Shown here piece by piece: positions 44,870-56,690 of a stretch of 64,000 nt of DNA (positions are counted from its first letter, which is position 1; the number at the start of each line of letters is the position of its first letter). The notes under the pieces were generated by a model that saw only the letters and a program-made list of their open reading frames with translations, made no database searches and was not told the DNA's origin. Both the position numbers and the translations under genes were made by a program. Source of the stretch: Gonatopus flavifemur (taxonomy: Eukaryota > Arthropoda > Insecta > Hymenoptera > Dryinidae); assembly GCA_018340375.1 (NCBI GenBank), contig JAFFJZ010000007.1, positions 20,992,001-21,056,000 on the forward strand, read 5' to 3'.

Positions 44870-46330
44870 ATCCCTGTTGTGTTCCCTCTCTCCTCCTCTT
44901 CTTCCCTCTTTAGCAAAGCCTACGAAGCAAAGATACGTTCCCTCGCCCCTCCGCTTCGCGTACCCCTCTCAGGGGTTTGTGGGTATACGTCTACGATTCC
45001 CTCCTCTTCTACTTGATTCCCCCACCTTTATCTTATCCCCACTTTGGGAAACGAATCTCCCTGCAGTGGACATGACGTAACCCCCACCATACCCCAAAAG
45101 AAGAGAAGGACGCATCGGTGGTGGAGCGAGAACACGAGGCGAAGGGGCAATGAGTCGACGTCGTTGGCGGTAGAACGACGCGTCTCTCCTTACCCTCCTG
45201 CCACCCCGCGCCCGGCGCCACTTTAATGTTACATTAATAAAAAGCAACAATCAATATCTTCCCTGTAAAAAATTTTAATCTATAACCGAGAGAGCAAGGA
45301 TGAAGAAAAAGGGAGAAAGAGAATTCCATCTTGGTCCCCTTCTCTTCTTTCTTTCCTTCTTTCTCCTCGCTCTATAGTCCGGGTATACTCTATACTCTAT
45401 CTCCCCTCTACGTTCTCTCATATTTCTCTCTGCACCCACCCAACAACCTAACCTCTACTACGTGTTCCTTCCTCTACCTCTTGAGGAAAGCGCTCGAGTT
45501 CGGCCTATGCAGAGCGTCTAAATGACGAAACAGTATCGTGTCTAGATAATTTCAGCACCCTTTTGTTTATTTTGCTTAGACTCCTTTCTAATCTTCGTAT
45601 TCCTGTTCTCTCATTTCTAAGTACATGATTTTTACGTGTAGGGAGTGAAAAATTTGATTCTCTCTCTCTTCCAGTATAGTTGGAAAAAACCCTCTATCGT
45701 TAAAGAAAAAATCCAATTACGCGGATATTTGATTTTTTATCTTGATTTCAATTCACTTTGTGCCTACATACACGTGATTCCTCTCCGACTGCTTTGGCAG
45801 GCAGCTTTTAAAGTGGTACGTACGAGTGCGTATGCAACAACGAAAACAGAGAGGGAAAGAGAGGAATAAAGGGGGGATTAGATGCAGGCTGAGAGGGGAG
45901 GGAGAAAAGAAAGGGATGCGTACATTCCTTACACACATGGAAAATAAAGAGAATGAGTGGGTGGGTGGAACGTGTACGCGTTCTCTCGTATATGTTAGAT
46001 TACGTATCTATGTTGGTTGAGAAAATGCCTCTTCTTTCGTTGGTTAGATGGAGGCGCTCGGAGTCTCTCACGCTGTACAAAGCTGTGCCAACTACTTGTT
46101 CAGGAAGAGTAACAACTCTCCGTACTCTTCGTCTAAATTATATGTGTATTCCGAGAGAAGAGCTAACCGCAACGTAACAGGAGAGAGAAAGAAGGAGCAA
46201 GGGATAGACGGGGGGAGAGAGATAGGAAGAAATAACTGAACGACTACCACGATGAGGAATACGACGACAACGACGACGATGACGGGAAAATGAAATGAGT
46301 AGGGGGAAATGAATAGGGGCCATTGTATTG
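44870..46330. promoter_or_regulatory. Pyrimidine/purine-rich CpG island
   Basis: Runs such as CCTCCTCTTCTTCCCTCTTT, CCGCGCCCGGCGCCACTTTA and GGGAGGGAGAAAAG-like words occur with CpG-dense words (GTCGACGTCGTTGGCGGTAG). TGACGTAA at 45073 is CRE-like, and GATGGAGGCGCTCGG near 46047 resembles a CTCF-like core. ACGACGACAACGACGACGAT (46261 onward) is a triplet run. No convincing coding frame. A promoter or insulator role is speculative. Confidence 0.3.
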
Positions 46331-46339
46331 GCGTTTCCA

Positions 46340-47152
46340 TACACATGCACGTTATGTGTATAAGAACACAGTTTTCTCGTGTATCAAATTTTTTAACTCG
46401 TTGTATACCGATGACAAGTAAAACTGATAGCATTCGATTGCCACTTTATATGCGCTATTGCACCATAAATAAATAACCTTTTGCCGATAACAACAATTTT
46501 TATCCATTCATATCAATGGAGGGGAAAATACTTGATCACCATTTCAGAATCAGAATTAATTTTTTCATTACTCCAAACACACGAACGTTGCATCAAAATT
46601 TCGAATTTTTTCTTGTTCCATTCTCCATACACAACCGTCTACATTATTTCAAACGTCAAATAATTTTTCTTTTTCTATATGGCGTGGATTTTTATGGCTG
46701 TACTCTCGAGTTAGGGAATACGTGGGGAGATTTTTTTCCACCGCGTTTGTCTGAAAATATGTATTTATATATGTTTTTTTTTCAAAGAGTGATTCTAAAA
46801 ATTGCTTGGTAAAAAAACCATTCAAATTTCACGCTGGCATACGATTGGTTCCGGAGATACAGAGGGTTGGAAACAAGAAAATCGAAACGAGATGAGAAAC
46901 TCATGGCGAGAAACGAGGCGAAACGAGAATCATTCGATGAGAAACCAAAATTTAGCGTGAAGAAGTGAAAAATGATACTGGCAAACAAATTTCATTGATC
47001 CAACATGATAGGATAATCATAATAAGAGTTTCATCATTCACTATTCTTACGGATAACGGAAATAATCCAAGATATGTATTGGAATTACTTGAGGTAATAG
47101 TATTAGATTATAATGAATGTCGAGATTACTCGAGACGAGGAAGAGTCTATTA
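46340..47152. other. AT-rich spacer with a GAAACGAG-word cluster
   Basis: GAAACGAGATGAGAAACTCA and GAGAAACGAGGCGAAACGAG at 46885-46930 form a short cluster reminiscent of sub-terminal pentamers of hAT elements. No ends found. Confidence 0.4.
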
Positions 47153-47154
47153 TA

Positions 47155-47387
47155 CACTGAAAAAAAAGATTGTGCAGGGAACAGTAATATAGTTGGTTCA
47201 ACAGTAGAATAACGCTGGATATGTCCAACTGAAACTCACTGTTCACTCAACTACATGCAGTTGAATCGACTGCAATTTATGTTAGTTTGACAGTATATTC
47301 GTTAATTTGACTATGGTATTCATTTATTTTAAAGAAAATACCTAACAACAAAATGTGATTGATTTTTGACGGAATTTTTTTTCAGTG
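47155..47387. mobile_element. CACTGAGAAAA-family MITE with GTTGAATCGACTG-type units
   Basis: The ends CACTGAAAAAAAAGATTG and GGAATTTTTTTTCAGTG are flanked by TA (47153-47154, 47388-47389). The interior units GTTGAATCGACTGCAATTTA, GTTAGTTTGACAGTATATTC and GTTAATTTGACTATGGTATT are about 20-21 bp. Confidence 0.85.
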
Positions 47388-47668
47388 TAGTCTCCTTATG
47401 TTCCATCTCATAAAAAATATATAAAAAATATATACATATTATATAATATATGAAAACACACGGCAATCCACTGACTTTGATGTCACTCTTTGCAATTTCG
47501 AATCCGCAGAACAAGTAAAGCTTCACACGAGACTCTCATCTGAAATCAAAAAATGATCTATATATATTGACTGTTCTAACCATTTATGAGATGAAAATTT
47601 GGAATGGAGTTGAGCTTCTACGCAATATGTGACAGAATTGTATGAAATTCTTATTTCATCAACTACAT

Positions 47669-48298
47669 CTCAGGTAGGAATTGACAAACGGGCCACGCTT
47701 GGCCCAACCTTGGCCCAATTTTGACTTATACAGGGCCAGAACCCATCACAAAAAATTGTCCAAGCTTGTTAAAAGCTTGGGATGATAACCTCGTGCCAGG
47801 TTTGGTCCCCAATATTGAGCCAAAAAGCATGGCCCAAGGTATTATGATACATGTATTATGAGTTTTTTGGAGCTTGGCTTATATGACCAAACCGGACCTG
47901 GCCCAAGTTGTGTATATTAACTCTTGACAAGCTTCAACCTGGTTCTTCATACTTTTTAGAGGAAAAAAATACATCATTCTTCATGAAATTCCATTCGTGA
48001 CATGAAGAATCATTATTCATTATAACAATAATTAATTCTGGTGCAACTCTGAGATAATTACAAGCATAAAGATGCGGTATAGGTTCTCCAATTACCAATG
48101 GTTCTTAATTGGCCTCATATTGGTTCACCATGCTTAGCCGTTGAATGTTCTGTCAAGCTTCAACTATTGATACGTTTCTTATGAAACGTGGTATGGATTC
48201 TGAAATAACAAATGGTTGTATATTGGTTCGCAATGCTTGGCCGCCTAATATTTTGCCAAGCTTGGGCCACTTGTTAGTATTGGCATTTCTCACCTGGG
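47669..48298. mobile_element. GGCC-rich element with CCCAGGTGAGAAATG ends
   Basis: The left CTCAGGTAGGAATTGACAA and right TTGGCATTTCTCACCTGGG are inverse with AT on both sides. GGGCCACGCTTGGCCCAACC and GCCAAGCTTGGGCCAC form sub-terminal partners. Internal TTGGCCCAA and CAAGCTTG words recur. Overlapping 77- and 70-codon frames at 48145-48378 arise from this repeat. Confidence 0.7.
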
Positions 48299-48300
48299 AT

Positions 48301-50236
48301 GAACTAAGATATCCTTCCAGTCTCGGAACTAGTCTCGTTGCAAGTCTCGATGTGTATTTGAACATACATCTTCGCTGATTTTGATTGAAACATTAAGGTA
48401 GTGTCCCATTCCGTTAATTTTATACCTACAAAATATTCTCATCTACCTGATATCACAAAAGATTGGAATAATCAATAATAACTAACTATTTTGTCTTGCT
48501 TTGACGCAAGACTATTGCGAAACCCTGAAAATCAGGGAGTCTCATTGACAATTGAAAGAACAGATATAAAATTCGACTTTTTCTTCACATGAGTGAACAA
48601 TTGAATGATGAATTAATTATCAGTTTGAATTTGAAGCGAACTGTATTTGAATTCTCTCGAAAAATAAAAATACTTTTAAAGCAGTAACTTTGAGCGACGT
48701 ATCTCAGTAGCTTCTGTTAGATGCTAAGAAGTAAGATATACTCTCAATTTTGAAGAGAAAAACATATTTGAATTGAAATAAATTCTGCCGATCGATATAT
48801 GCTCTTTTTCTTTACAAAATGATAAAAAATTGTTGAATTCTCGCAAGATTTGCTCACGTTAGATATAATTAAGATCACCGTGAATTATATGACGCAAAGT
48901 AATTCTGGTGTCTGGAAACATAATTTTATCCTCATTACCTTTGGATAGAAATGAATAGCGAAGTATGTTCTCCACGATAGTGGATAATGTGAAGTTAGAA
49001 GTTAACATCGTCAATGAGAAATTCAATTTACTAACATTGCGTACTATAAAAGAGTCAGAACTTCGTTGCTCCACGGTATCGAAGAACTTCCGTCTTTTGT
49101 ATTAGAACGCAGTTTTCACAACGCGCGTAATGAAATTTCACCTCCATTATTTATCGAGTTGATTCAATATTTTCACATTAGAATTTTCTCGCACAAATCT
49201 GATACCCAACTTCAGAGGAAAGTTACAAATTTCAAATTGACGTAACTTGGTAGATTTTGAAAATTTATTATGCGTAATATTGTATTCATTCAATCTTTCG
49301 TATAAGAAATAAAATTATCAGGGATTCTGACTTAGATTAGGAATACAACGGAAATGACAATAACTACTTTCATGTTCCTCCATTTTTTCACATTCGTTTT
49401 CTAATTTAAACTTTAAACACTTTATGTTATTGAGATCAATGAGTTGGGGAGATTACCCTCCATTAATCTAACCTTAACCTACAACGTGGAGATAAGATGT
49501 CATGTCTTATCGACTGTTGCTCTCTTTATTGTGGCGTGGAGACCGCGCCAACCGTCATCTCTCTCCTAGGGGACGTACAAAGAAGAGCGGTCGATGACAG
49601 GGATTCGAGCAACCTTTGTGCCTGCTGAGATTTCAAGTATGATGCCTAATACGCTAATGATTCGATCGTCGAACTCTGTGTCATTGGTTGAGATAAGAAG
49701 AACGGTATTTGTCATTGCAATGAAAAGTATACAATAAAAGTGTACGCGATAATACTCGTCTGTATTCTCAATTACAAATTCAGTACTTAAACCGTTGAAA
49801 GTTGTCTCTCTTTCTACGATATAAAATACTATTTGTCATGTGATTCAATTAATTTAAATAGAAGTTATTTCATGGTTTCACACAACTCGTCGAGAAATGG
49901 AGAAACTCTGAATTGATGTAGTGTACGCGTGAATTATAAGCTTAGCTTCAAAACTTGAGTTCAAATTTTCATGTACGTGCATAAAAAAAGGGCTTACGTT
50001 TTTCATCTTATTTTTATTGCCTTCATTTTATGACAGCACGTACATCACATGAACTTTTAGGTGCATTTTCTATGAGTCATACAAATTTTATTAAAAAAAA
50101 AGTGAATATTCACGCAGAAAAAAAACTTCAATACGTAGGTCGAAAAATTTTGACGATTTTTGTTCTCATCTTTGAGTTTTAGAGTTTCAAAATTCAGCTT
50201 CAGAAACCAAGTGAGACTAGCAAGGACACGAACAGC
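48301..50236. other. AT-rich spacer with a small GC-rich patch
   Basis: At 49490-49640 the sequence is richer in G+C (GTGGCGTGGAGACCGCGCCA, CTAGGGGACGTACAAAGAAG) and has a hairpin AAGATGTCATGTCTT. GGGATTCGAGCAACC resembles a degraded Pol III B box, and TGGCGTGGAGA a poor A box, so an old SINE is possible. The rest is featureless. Confidence 0.35.
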
Positions 50237-50239
50237 CAT

Positions 50240-50392
50240 ACGAAAAAAAAAAATTTGCTAACATAGCAAATCGAGATTTCATGTACAGAATAGCAAATGT
50301 TTTGGCCACCTAGCTAAAAATTCACTGCCACAGCTAATTGGACTGCTCAGAGAGCAACATAATTGACTAAAGCAGCAAATTTTTTTCTGGAC
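50240..50392. repeat. AGCT-unit array (degraded MITE)
   Basis: TTGCTAACATAGCAAATCG, GCCACCTAGCTAAAAATTC, GCCACAGCTAATTGG and AAAGCAGCAAATTTTTTTCT recur at about 20-22 bp, matching the interior of the adjacent element. The terminal bases are not clear. Confidence 0.55.
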
Positions 50393-50416
50393 TAGGAGAA
50401 TTTTTAGTATTATATA

Positions 50417-50594
50417 CAGAGAAACGAACAAATTTTGCTGTAGGAAGAAAAATTTTTTGCTGCCACAGCTGAGACATCAATGTCGTAGCTAAAAAGATTA
50501 TTGTAATAGCAAATAGGCTGCTGTCATAGCAAAAAATTTGCTGCTCCTGCAAAATTAGATTTGGCTGTCACAGCAAATTCATTTTCTCTCCGTG
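50417..50594. mobile_element. CACGGAGAAAA-family MITE with AGCT-type units
   Basis: The left CAGAGAAACGAACAAATTTT (after TA) and right CAAATTCATTTTCTCTCCGTG enclose units TTGCTGCCACAGCTGAGACA, ATGTCGTAGCTAAAAAGAT, TTGTAATAGCAAATAGGCTG and TGTCATAGCAAAAAATTTGC spaced about 21-22 bp. The right flank is CA. Confidence 0.75.
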
Positions 50595-50689
50595 CATTGA
50601 ATTCACTTCTTCACACGTGCTAGCAAAATAGTAATTTATGATATAACTTTCTTCTCCGTGTAAATATTCATTCGATTGATTCAATAAAG

Positions 50690-50865
50690 CTAAATATTTC
50701 ATCGTTCCCGGAAATGTTTGTCCTCGGTGCAGCTAAATTTGTTATTTCCCTTGAATGAATTGTTTCATCCGTATTCCAGCAAACTAGACTTCTATTTACG
50801 CCAGCTCAAATTTTTCTGTGACGACTAAATTTTGGTTGCTGCAGCCAGGTGCTTTTCTCTCAGTG
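50690..50865. mobile_element. Partial AGCT-unit element with CTCTCAGTG-TA end
   Basis: GTGCAGCTAAATTTGTTATT, CGCCAGCTCAAATTTTTCTG and TGACGACTAAATTTTGGTTG lead to GCTTTTCTCTCAGTG followed by TA. The left end is not clear; TTCTTCTCCGTG at about 50650 has the wrong orientation to be it. Confidence 0.5.
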
Positions 50866-50869
50866 TAGT

Positions 50870-51814
50870 ATAGTGAATATTATATAAATGTATGTACGGT
50901 AATAAAAATTAATATCAAGATTCTTCCTCAGATAAAATTCAATAAATCTGATAACAATAACTCAGGATCAAATTTCGATCAATGCCTTGGAAAGCAATGT
51001 TGATCGATTACAATAAGAATTCAGATTCATCAATTTACAAAGATATACAGTAGTTGAACGATTGAAGTTCTGTTTTTTTTCCTCGGTGATTATCGTATCC
51101 CATCAGCGATTGTCGATGCAGTGCGGGACGATTACGTTTTTGGTCTGAAGAAAAACACCAACGTTCTATAACGGATTTTACGATGACTGTCGGAATGAAT
51201 TTGATGAAGATGTGGATGATAGAATTTGTATAGTTCAATCGTATTTATATCGTATTCTATCCACAAAAATTTTACGATTCAATGGGGTAAGAAAAAATTG
51301 CATCAAAGGTCCTTGTCTTCAAATTTTTCATGGTCGATAGTGGGACAATTTTTTACTATCCAGAATTGGGAAATCAGTTTTTTCTATAATTTTATATAAC
51401 AATGAATTTGTTAGAGGTTCTGAACTATCTTTGGAACAAGCGAACGCAACTGTACAATTTTTGTGTATTTCTTATTAAATTTATAAGGCGAATTTGTTGA
51501 TAGGGAATTCCGAGTGTTTCTGTCACTATAACATATACCTCACATTATATAAAAATAATTGATATAAATCCTATCATCGAAGATATGTGCGACGTAATGA
51601 GTTTATGAGGATAGGATTTTATCTTATTAGTTCATTGATCAACGTATCTATATCACTGATCAGAATAATGATTATCATTTGTACAAATAGTTTGATTAGA
51701 ATACAAGTGATAAACTTCGGTGAATTGGATCTATTCATTCATTTTATCACGAACATAAAATCGCGTAAGAAATTTTGATGGTTTCTAATTTTTCATAAAA
51801 ACATGGAACGAAAT
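50870..51814. other. AT-rich spacer, nothing recognised
   Basis: No repeat termini or coding-like frame noticed. Confidence 0.45.
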
Positions 51815-52085
51815 TTTTACTCGTATCAGCTGAATTTTAGCAGGGACTGTAACGTTATTCACTTTCGTTACTCATTCTATATGAAAAATATATAATAATA
51901 TATATATATTATACACAAACTATATATTTATTATATATATTTTATATATGATGAGTAACGAAAGTGAAAAACGTTACAGTTCCTGAATTTTAGCTATTGA
52001 AACTAAATATCTAGCTAGTCCAGCTAGTCTTTTAGAAGTGGCAGTAAATTTTTAGCTAGCTCAGTTAAAATATATCTGCTATTTT
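51815..52085. repeat. AGCT-unit array split by a hAT MITE
   Basis: CGTATCAGCTGAATTTTAG on the left continues, after the hAT MITE and its duplication, as CTATTGAAACTAAATATCTA, GCTAGTCCAGCTAGTC and TTTTTAGCTAGCTCAGTT. A right end TTTTCTCTGGTGTA at about 52180-52193 may belong to it. Confidence 0.6.
51841..51985. mobile_element. hAT-type MITE, family I copy 2
   Basis: The ends CAGGGACTGTAACGTTATTC and AAAAACGTTACAGTTCCTG have a perfect 8-bp duplication AATTTTAG (51833-51840, 51986-51993). It is nearly identical to 34808-34950 and inserted in an AGCT-unit array. Confidence 0.93.
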
Positions 52086-52089
52086 ATAT

Positions 52090-55000
52090 ATATAAAACCA
52101 AATTTTGGTATTGAAATAACTCCGTTTGATATCGAACCAAAACGATTTGGTGTTCGTTTTATTCCGTCAATTTTCTCTGGTGTATCTAAGGATCTGACGG
52201 TTCAACTTAATCCCTCAGAATCGAATGAAAGTTCTGGTACATTTGCATTGTTAGTATTGTGTTGCCATCGAAAGACATATTAGAATTATTGATAATGCAG
52301 TTGAGAATTTCGGGAACAATTTCTAACATGCTTTTATTACATAAGCTCCAATGGAAGTTGTCAATATTGAAACTTATAGTTGGAAACAACTTGTTATTAT
52401 AATCCACACGAACGTTTGATCTCTTTGTTCGGGTTTTGACCTGTAATATAAATTAAGCAGCTGTTCTTCAAGTTCAGCTGTCCACGTGTGATGTTGATGG
52501 GGTTCTTTTTCTGTCTGTTGAATTCAACTAATTCGACCTCTTAAAGAGGGACTTTATTAGAAGGGGGATCTTCAAAGTAACGTGAACTGCTGGTTATATC
52601 CCCTCAAACTTCCAAAGAAGTATTATGATAATAACATTGTCATAGCAGCAAAAAAAGTATACACGCACGGGGAAGGTTTGGTATTGTAAATTATTGAATT
52701 TGATGTCGAATTGAAGACACATTTGGCTGTGAGGATGAGTTGGAAAGAACAATTGATTTATATATACATTCCTTTTATGCAGAGAATTTTAAATCGAATA
52801 TTGTGTAACTTATCAATTAATAAATCGACGAATGCAGAATGGTCTGTGTCGTCTGCAACGAATCCGCAATAAATGAATAACTCTCATGTTCATTGTGTAC
52901 ATCTATTGGTCCTTATTTTTCATATATTTCAGAATCATGCATCTTTTGATGACATTTTCTCTCAAATTTAATAGACCGAATTTTATTTCTCAGAATCTCA
53001 GTCTTTTGATGTGGATTGTGTTATTGATTTCTAATTCAATCGATGTACCGAAGTGGGAAAATTTTTTAAATTACATATAATTTTGAAACCTTTTCCTATC
53101 AGATCTTCCTGTCAGAGTTCTGGCGATATTCAAACGTGACAATTCTGGTCAAGACCCAAGCAGGATCGAGATCAACCGAATGATCTCCAATAAATGATGT
53201 TCTAAGCGAGATTAAACATGTGAAAATGTACAGTTAGAAAAATTCTTAAATTTAGTATGACTTATGAAGTTTTAGAATTCCTCATTATAGGAATTAATCA
53301 TTGACTCCACAAATAATTTAGTCAAATTAAGATCATTCTTGAAATTAAGAATTATATTAGTGAAATTATTATCATATTATGAAACTCAACGATACAAATC
53401 TTTGATTAAATTTCACTAGATATTCTAAAATCTGCAAAACCTACAATAATTTACTCATATTTCAGACATAGTCAAATTTTGCATTCAAATACATCGAATA
53501 AATATTTGAAAAACTTTTTTCTTTCCTTTATCGTTTTGTTCATCCACGGCAAAAGAGAAGAAAAAATTGAAATTCATAACAATTGATTGAAATACACGTG
53601 ACTCCAGGGATTTATATCAACACATTCTCATTCGAGTACACGAGATTTATATCTCTAGAATTCCCTTAAGATTAACTTTTTGAAAAATGAATGCATAGAG
53701 CACAGTCACTTCTGGGATTTGTAGCAGTACGAATATTTTGGTCCAACTTTCAAGCGAATCCGAAGATACGTATTTTTCATCTGATTATTGATTTTCTTTG
53801 AGTTTAATACCCACCCCTTTCTCTGGGATCAACTTTTCGAGGAAAAATATCTGGCCTACAATTCTCTTGGGATTTGTATGAACATTTTGGTTCAAGTTTT
53901 ACACGAATTCGATCATATTCGTTTCGGAGGTATCACGGGATAAGCGTGTACTTTTTGCAAAGAAAAAAAATTCTATGAAATTATATGTGGTTTGAATCGA
54001 AATCAACAAATGAGATACGGTGAGCAAAGAAAAGAAATTAATCCAGGTGTTATTATTACTATAGATTACGCAAAGATGTGGTAGATTGCCGATTCCAATG
54101 TTATCAAAATAATACCCGTATCAATTACGAGATCTTCTTCAGGGATTAAGGAATCTACGAATAAAAGTGGATTTATTGAATTGTATCTTTTTGATATCGT
54201 CTTTAACAAGGGTTTTGAATTGATGATCGATGCATGATATGTTTTTATAGAAAATTTGTCGAATTTATATTGAATTCTATAAAATGTCAATGGAAACTTC
54301 GTATGAATTTTATGAGGAATATCGATATGATTAAATATTGCAATGAAATTTGAAACTTGAATAATAGTAATGATAATAATACACTAGGTATGGGCCCCAC
54401 CCTGCCTAAATGTGCTCAAGACTGAGCGAAAATAGGACCAAAATTCATACACGCTGAGGTAGTGGCAGTAACAACAGCAACAGTGGTCGATTTCATATGA
54501 GGGACATTATAATTTCTACTTGTAACTTGATAAAATATTTCTCAATCAAGTTGGGATGTTAAATATTTGTTAAAAACTACGATACCCTTAATTTTTGTGA
54601 ATATCAGTCATATGATTACAATACAGCAGTTGAGAACACTCAACGTTTTCGAAACGGAGGTGTGGAGTTCAACAATTGAAATGAATAATGCCAAATTCGG
54701 TACATACAGAGTGAGACTTTTCAGTACATTCTTCCACACGAAATTAGGTTCATCTTGAGAATTGGTAATAGCTTTGTCAAGAGCGCATTATCAATAGAGC
54801 TTTAGCAGGTAGAAGGATTTGAGAAATGAACTTGTGTTATTATGTATGAGTACAGAGAAACATTGAAAATAACAAAAACGAAGAAATCTAATCTATTCAA
54901 ACGATATTCGACTTTAAACTTTAGATATTGCTATTTGATTTCAAGATCCAATGAAATTCTATATTACATGTACGTTGATAAGATAATAATCATTCAAGGC

Positions 55001-55200
55001 GATGGGACTTGAGATGGGTTTTCTGAACAAAGTTTGAATTGAAATTTATTCAAATTTTCTGGAATAAATTTCACACGTTGTGATACAATTGATGGAAACT
55101 ATATCGCCCCAGATGAATATCCAAATTGTATATAATGGAAAGCACTGGAAAAAAAAAGAGTAAAAATACCGCCAACTGTTAAAACGTAGTTCGAGCTATC
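52090..55200. other. 3-kb AT-rich spacer
   Basis: AGTTAGAAAAATTC at about 53233 followed by AAGTTTTAGAATTCCTCATT recalls the element at 6426-6745 but lacks a right end. TATGGGCCCCACCCTGCCTA (54390) is a GGCC-rich island only about 40 bp long. No coding-like frame. Confidence 0.4.
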
Positions 55201-55264
55201 ACAATTTTAGTGGATTCTACAGCGGTGAGTGTAAGATGTATGTTAGCTGGTGTATTCGCCGCTG

Positions 55265-55430
55265 CACGGAAAAAAATTTATTCGCAGTGACAGCTAAAAC
55301 TTGTGTGCTGAGTGCATTGCGCTACTCGGCTATCATTATAGCCATAGGTGCTAAGATAGCTTTTGTGCGTCGACCAAAAATTATCGCAGATGAAATGTTG
55401 CTAGTGGAGCAATTTTTATAGCTGCGGTAT
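55265..55430. mobile_element. AGCT-unit MITE, one end clear
   Basis: The CACGGAAAAAAATTTATTCG end is followed by CAGTGACAGCTAAAAC, GGCTATCATTATAGCC, GCTAAGATAGCTTTTGTG and GGAGCAATTTTTATAGCTGC. The right terminus is not resolved. Confidence 0.5.
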
Positions 55431-55651
55431 ATACCTAAAGAAAACAAGATGGCCGCTAAACATTCAATGTGAATTCAATGAACATCTGACAAATGCATAG
55501 ACATTTCGAGGTTCAAAAAATGTTCAACAACCCTAATAACAAAATATTTAACCTTTAGAGTAATTATTTGTTTGCATGCAGTTTTGCAAAATTTAATTTG
55601 AAACATTATGCTGGAACTATAGATGCATCGTTAGAACAAGACAAATTCAAT

Positions 55652-55720
55652 GGGTAGGGTGGCTCAAGCGCTAGCAGCTTGAGTTAGTAACCGAAAGATT
55701 GCGGAATCGACCTTCCCCTG
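55652..55720 (+). mobile_element. tRNA-like SINE head
   Basis: GGTGGCTCAAGCGCTAGCAG fits a Pol III A box region. It is followed by TTGAGTTAGTAACCGAAAGA and TTGCGGAATCGACCTTCCCC, matching the anticodon-arm, variable-loop and B-box layout common in tRNA-derived SINEs (AACCGAAAGGTTGCGGGTTCGA type). The B box is degenerate and acceptor pairing is poor, so it is not a functional tRNA. The tail was not defined. Confidence 0.5.
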
Positions 55721-55796
55721 GCCAATGAATGTTTTTTCAACTCAGTTGGTTGTTCTTTCAGCGATTCTTCCAAGCTAGTACAGCGAAACACTTATT

Positions 55797-55905
55797 GCAG
55801 AGAAAAACCGCTATCATAGCTATTCTTTTCGCTATCCAAATATCGACCACGAAAATTAGCTATGACAGCTAATTTTCAGCTGCCACAGCGAATTATTTTC
55901 TTGCG
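55797..55905. mobile_element. AGCT-unit MITE
   Basis: GCAGAGAAAAACCGCTATCA and GCGAATTATTTTCTTGCGTC are approximate inverse ends around TAGCTATGACAGCTAATTTT and CAGCTGCCACAGCGAATT units. Confidence 0.5.
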
Positions 55906-55919
55906 TCTGCAAAATCAAT

Positions 55920-56690
55920 TGAAATTTTACCAACTCAAACTATGTTTCGACAGTTGGCAGTACTCTTTTTGCTCTTGCGCAAGTGAACTCAACAACTGCT
56001 TTTTCTGTGAGGAATTACATAATTATGAACTATGTGATTATTGAACTACACGAGGGTTACGTTGAACATCAAACTGCATAAATCTGAATAAAACACGGAA
56101 AAAAATATTTAGCTGTATGAGCTAGATTTCAGCTATCATAGCTAGATATTTCGCTGCAGCAGCTAGAATTTAGTTGGTACAGCTAAACATTGTTTTCCGT
56201 GCAACAAATGAACAACCAACTGCTGAATGTATAGTAATTCTTTTCACTGCGCAAATGTGAACTACACAATATTTGAACTACCATATTCTGAACTACTAAA
56301 AAATTGAATATGTCATCACAGCTTTTTTATCACACAAATCTTGACTACATATACGAGTGAATGAAGATTATTTCACTACACAAATCTGAACTACGTGTCT
56401 GATAAAATGAAATCCTTACATTCTTATGTGTAAGTCAGTTTTGTGTAGTTCAATATTTCAAGTAGCCTTCGTGTAGATCAAATTTGTGTAGTACGAACAC
56501 TGTAATTGCGTATTGATTTGTATGGTTGAAAATATAGAGTAGTTCAAAGCCGTGTAGTTGAGAATTGTGTAATTCGAATATTGTCTGATTCATTTTCATG
56601 TAATCAAGTAATCGTTGCAAATTTCTTTGTGTGGTTGGAATTCTGTAGAATTAAGATTTGTGTAGTTCGGATTTGTATAGTATTGGGGGA
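55920..56690. mobile_element. Foldback array of about 15-bp GAACTACACAAATCT units
   Basis: From 55985 to 56400 the sequence repeats GAACTAC plus 8-9 variable bases (GAACTACACAATATTT, GAACTACCATATTCT, GAACTACTAAAAAATT, ACACAAATCTGAACTACG). From 56430 to 56690 the inverse appears (GTGTAGTTCAATATTTC, GTGTAGATCAAATTT, GTGTAGTTCGGATTTGTA). The whole can fold on itself. A MITE interrupts the left arm at 56094-56201. Confidence 0.7.
56094..56201. mobile_element. CACGGAAAA-family AGCT-unit MITE nested in foldback array
   Basis: The ends CACGGAAAAAAATATTTAGC and GCTAAACATTGTTTTCCGTG enclose AGCTGTATGAGCTAGATTTC, AGCTATCATAGCTAGATATT and GCTGCAGCAGCTAGAATTT, units of about 20-22 bp. The flanks are AA and CA, so no TA duplication is left. 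Confidence 0.75.

Noticed and set aside
49490..49640. Possible Pol III gene or SINE in a GC-rich patch
   Set aside because: The A and B box matches are poor and no cloverleaf can be drawn. Mentioned in the spacer entry only.
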